Shown here piece by piece: positions 63,533 through 64,000 of a stretch of 64,000 bases of DNA. Positions within the stretch are counted from its first letter, which is position 1, and each line of letters begins with the position of its first letter. Below the pieces are notes generated by a model. The model made no database searches. It saw nothing but the letters and a program-made list of their open reading frames with translations, and was not told the origin of the DNA. The stretch is taken from assembly GCF_044502415.1 (NCBI RefSeq), contig NZ_CP172402.1. One strand, 5' to 3'. The position numbers were made by a program, and so were the translations under genes. This stretch comes from Haloimpatiens lingqiaonensis. GTDB lineage: Bacteria > Bacillota > Clostridia > Clostridiales > Clostridiaceae.

Positions 63533-63700
63533 ATGATATCTTTTATAATTGTACTAAATGTAATTCTAGCTATTATCTGTGCTACATTTATATTTAGAAA
63601 ATTAGTGGTTCAATACAAGGGCAGTGACAATGGATTTAAAAACATGGTGTTTATAGGGTTTTTAATAGTGGCATTAGTATGCACATTAAATGGTGTGTAG
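63533..63700 (+). CDS. small membrane protein
   Basis: 55 residues from ATG 63533 (TTTTGGAGGGG site): MISFIIVLNVILAIICATFI, a basic turn and a second helix FKNMVFIGFLIVALVCTL. I do not recognise the family. The amber stop at 63698 is in frame with the following gene, so the two may once have been one gene. Confidence 0.6.
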   Translation: MISFIIVLNVILAIICATFIFRKLVVQYKGSDNGFKNMVFIGFLIVALVCTLNGV

Positions 63701-63724
63701 CAGGGCAGCGCTACTAAAGGACAG

Positions 63725-63958
63725 ATGGATTATTTAAAAAGCGTTAAAGAGATATCCTCAGAAAAAAGAGTGGCAATAGAAAAAGATATTGAATTTGGGA
63801 AAAATAGTATAACTACAAGTACCATAGTTGGCTTTGTTTCTTTATTTTTTAGCTACGGCATGTTTAGAAATATCCAGAAGGAGATAAAAGATAATATTGG
63901 TAAGCCAAAAAAGAAGTGGAGTTGGGATGAAATAGAAAATAAAAACAAAGATAGTTAA
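63725..63958 (+). CDS. small membrane protein, possible continuation of the previous gene
   Basis: 77 residues with a helix (SITTSTIVGFVSLFFSYGMF) after a charged N-terminus and a Lys/Glu-rich tail. It has only a weak AAAGGA site. It is in frame with the gene before, eight codons after its TAG. Function unknown. No further gene is evident in 63959-64000. Confidence 0.55.
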   Translation: MDYLKSVKEISSEKRVAIEKDIEFGKNSITTSTIVGFVSLFFSYGMFRNIQKEIKDNIGKPKKKWSWDEIENKNKDS

Positions 63959-64000
63959 TTTTCAAAGGGAGTTTTTAAAGGAGCTGGCAAGGCCAAAATA

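Overview
The window is AT-rich, low-GC Firmicutes DNA and looks like a proteolytic Clostridium of the C. botulinum group I / C. sporogenes type. Supporting evidence is the tmk-darA-holB-yaaT ... trmN-rsmI ... abrB order near the chromosomal origin, a clostridial 2[4Fe-4S] ferredoxin, the arginine deiminase route, AdhE, hybrid cluster protein, spore germinant-receptor genes and a probable selenoprotein. Species assignment is inference. I saw no rRNA, tRNA or CRISPR array.

Layout. 1-10 kb: informational genes (tmk end, darA, holB, yaaT), ferredoxin, CorA, TrmN-like methyltransferase, RsmI, a secreted NlpC/P60 hydrolase, a DUF1287 protein and AbrB. 10-15 kb: CCA-adding enzyme, transaldolase, a DnaA-box cluster, a frameshifted DUF1836 gene, YvrJ and a HesB-like protein with an in-frame UGA that standard gene calling would miss. 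15-19 kb: arginine deiminase pathway (arcC, arcA, argF). 19-23 kb: a gerA-gerB-gerC germinant receptor operon on the minus strand with gerB frameshifted. 23-27 kb: a chemoreceptor gene split by an insertion sequence. 27-38 kb: a PII-like protein plus CPA2 antiporter, AdhE, an M16C peptidase and Hcp. 38-43 kb: a broken acetyltransferase, an Rpn nuclease, an HD protein, DUF1659 and DUF2922. 43-49 kb: Fur box, second IS copy, feoA-feoA-feoB-feoC and an orphan cobalamin riboswitch. 49-53 kb: YitT and an amino-acid ABC transporter whose ATPase has a Walker B Glu-to-Lys change. 53-62 kb: third IS copy, then a LevR-type sigma-54 activator and a mannose-family PTS (EIIA, B, C, D) behind a good -24/-12 promoter. 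62-64 kb: ManA and small membrane proteins.

The intergenic DNA is unusually rich in repeats. There are three 1465-bp copies of one IS in the same orientation, with 6-7 bp target duplications. There is a MITE-like family with terminal inverted repeats and 7-bp duplications. A 130-bp two-hairpin repeat occurs in six full-length copies plus one degenerate copy and two fragments, and one copy supplies the C-terminus of RsmI. Many tandem arrays have a period of exactly 7 bp (a few 8, 14 or 22 bp), and several start at a stop codon. Two imperfect palindromes are larger than 230 bp. Three separate genes (DUF1836, gerB, an acetyltransferase) lose frame in an A-tract that is one base short, which could be sequence error, contingency change or, for gerB, programmed frameshifting.

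How the genes fit together: arcA, argF and arcC convert arginine to ornithine, CO2 and ammonia with ATP gain. The Man-type PTS, its LevR activator and ManA form a mannose/glucose uptake and entry module. FeoAABC is a Fur-type ferrous iron system whose promoter is now separated from the genes by an IS. The selenoprotein, Hcp and AdhE fit a strict anaerobe handling redox or nitrosative stress.
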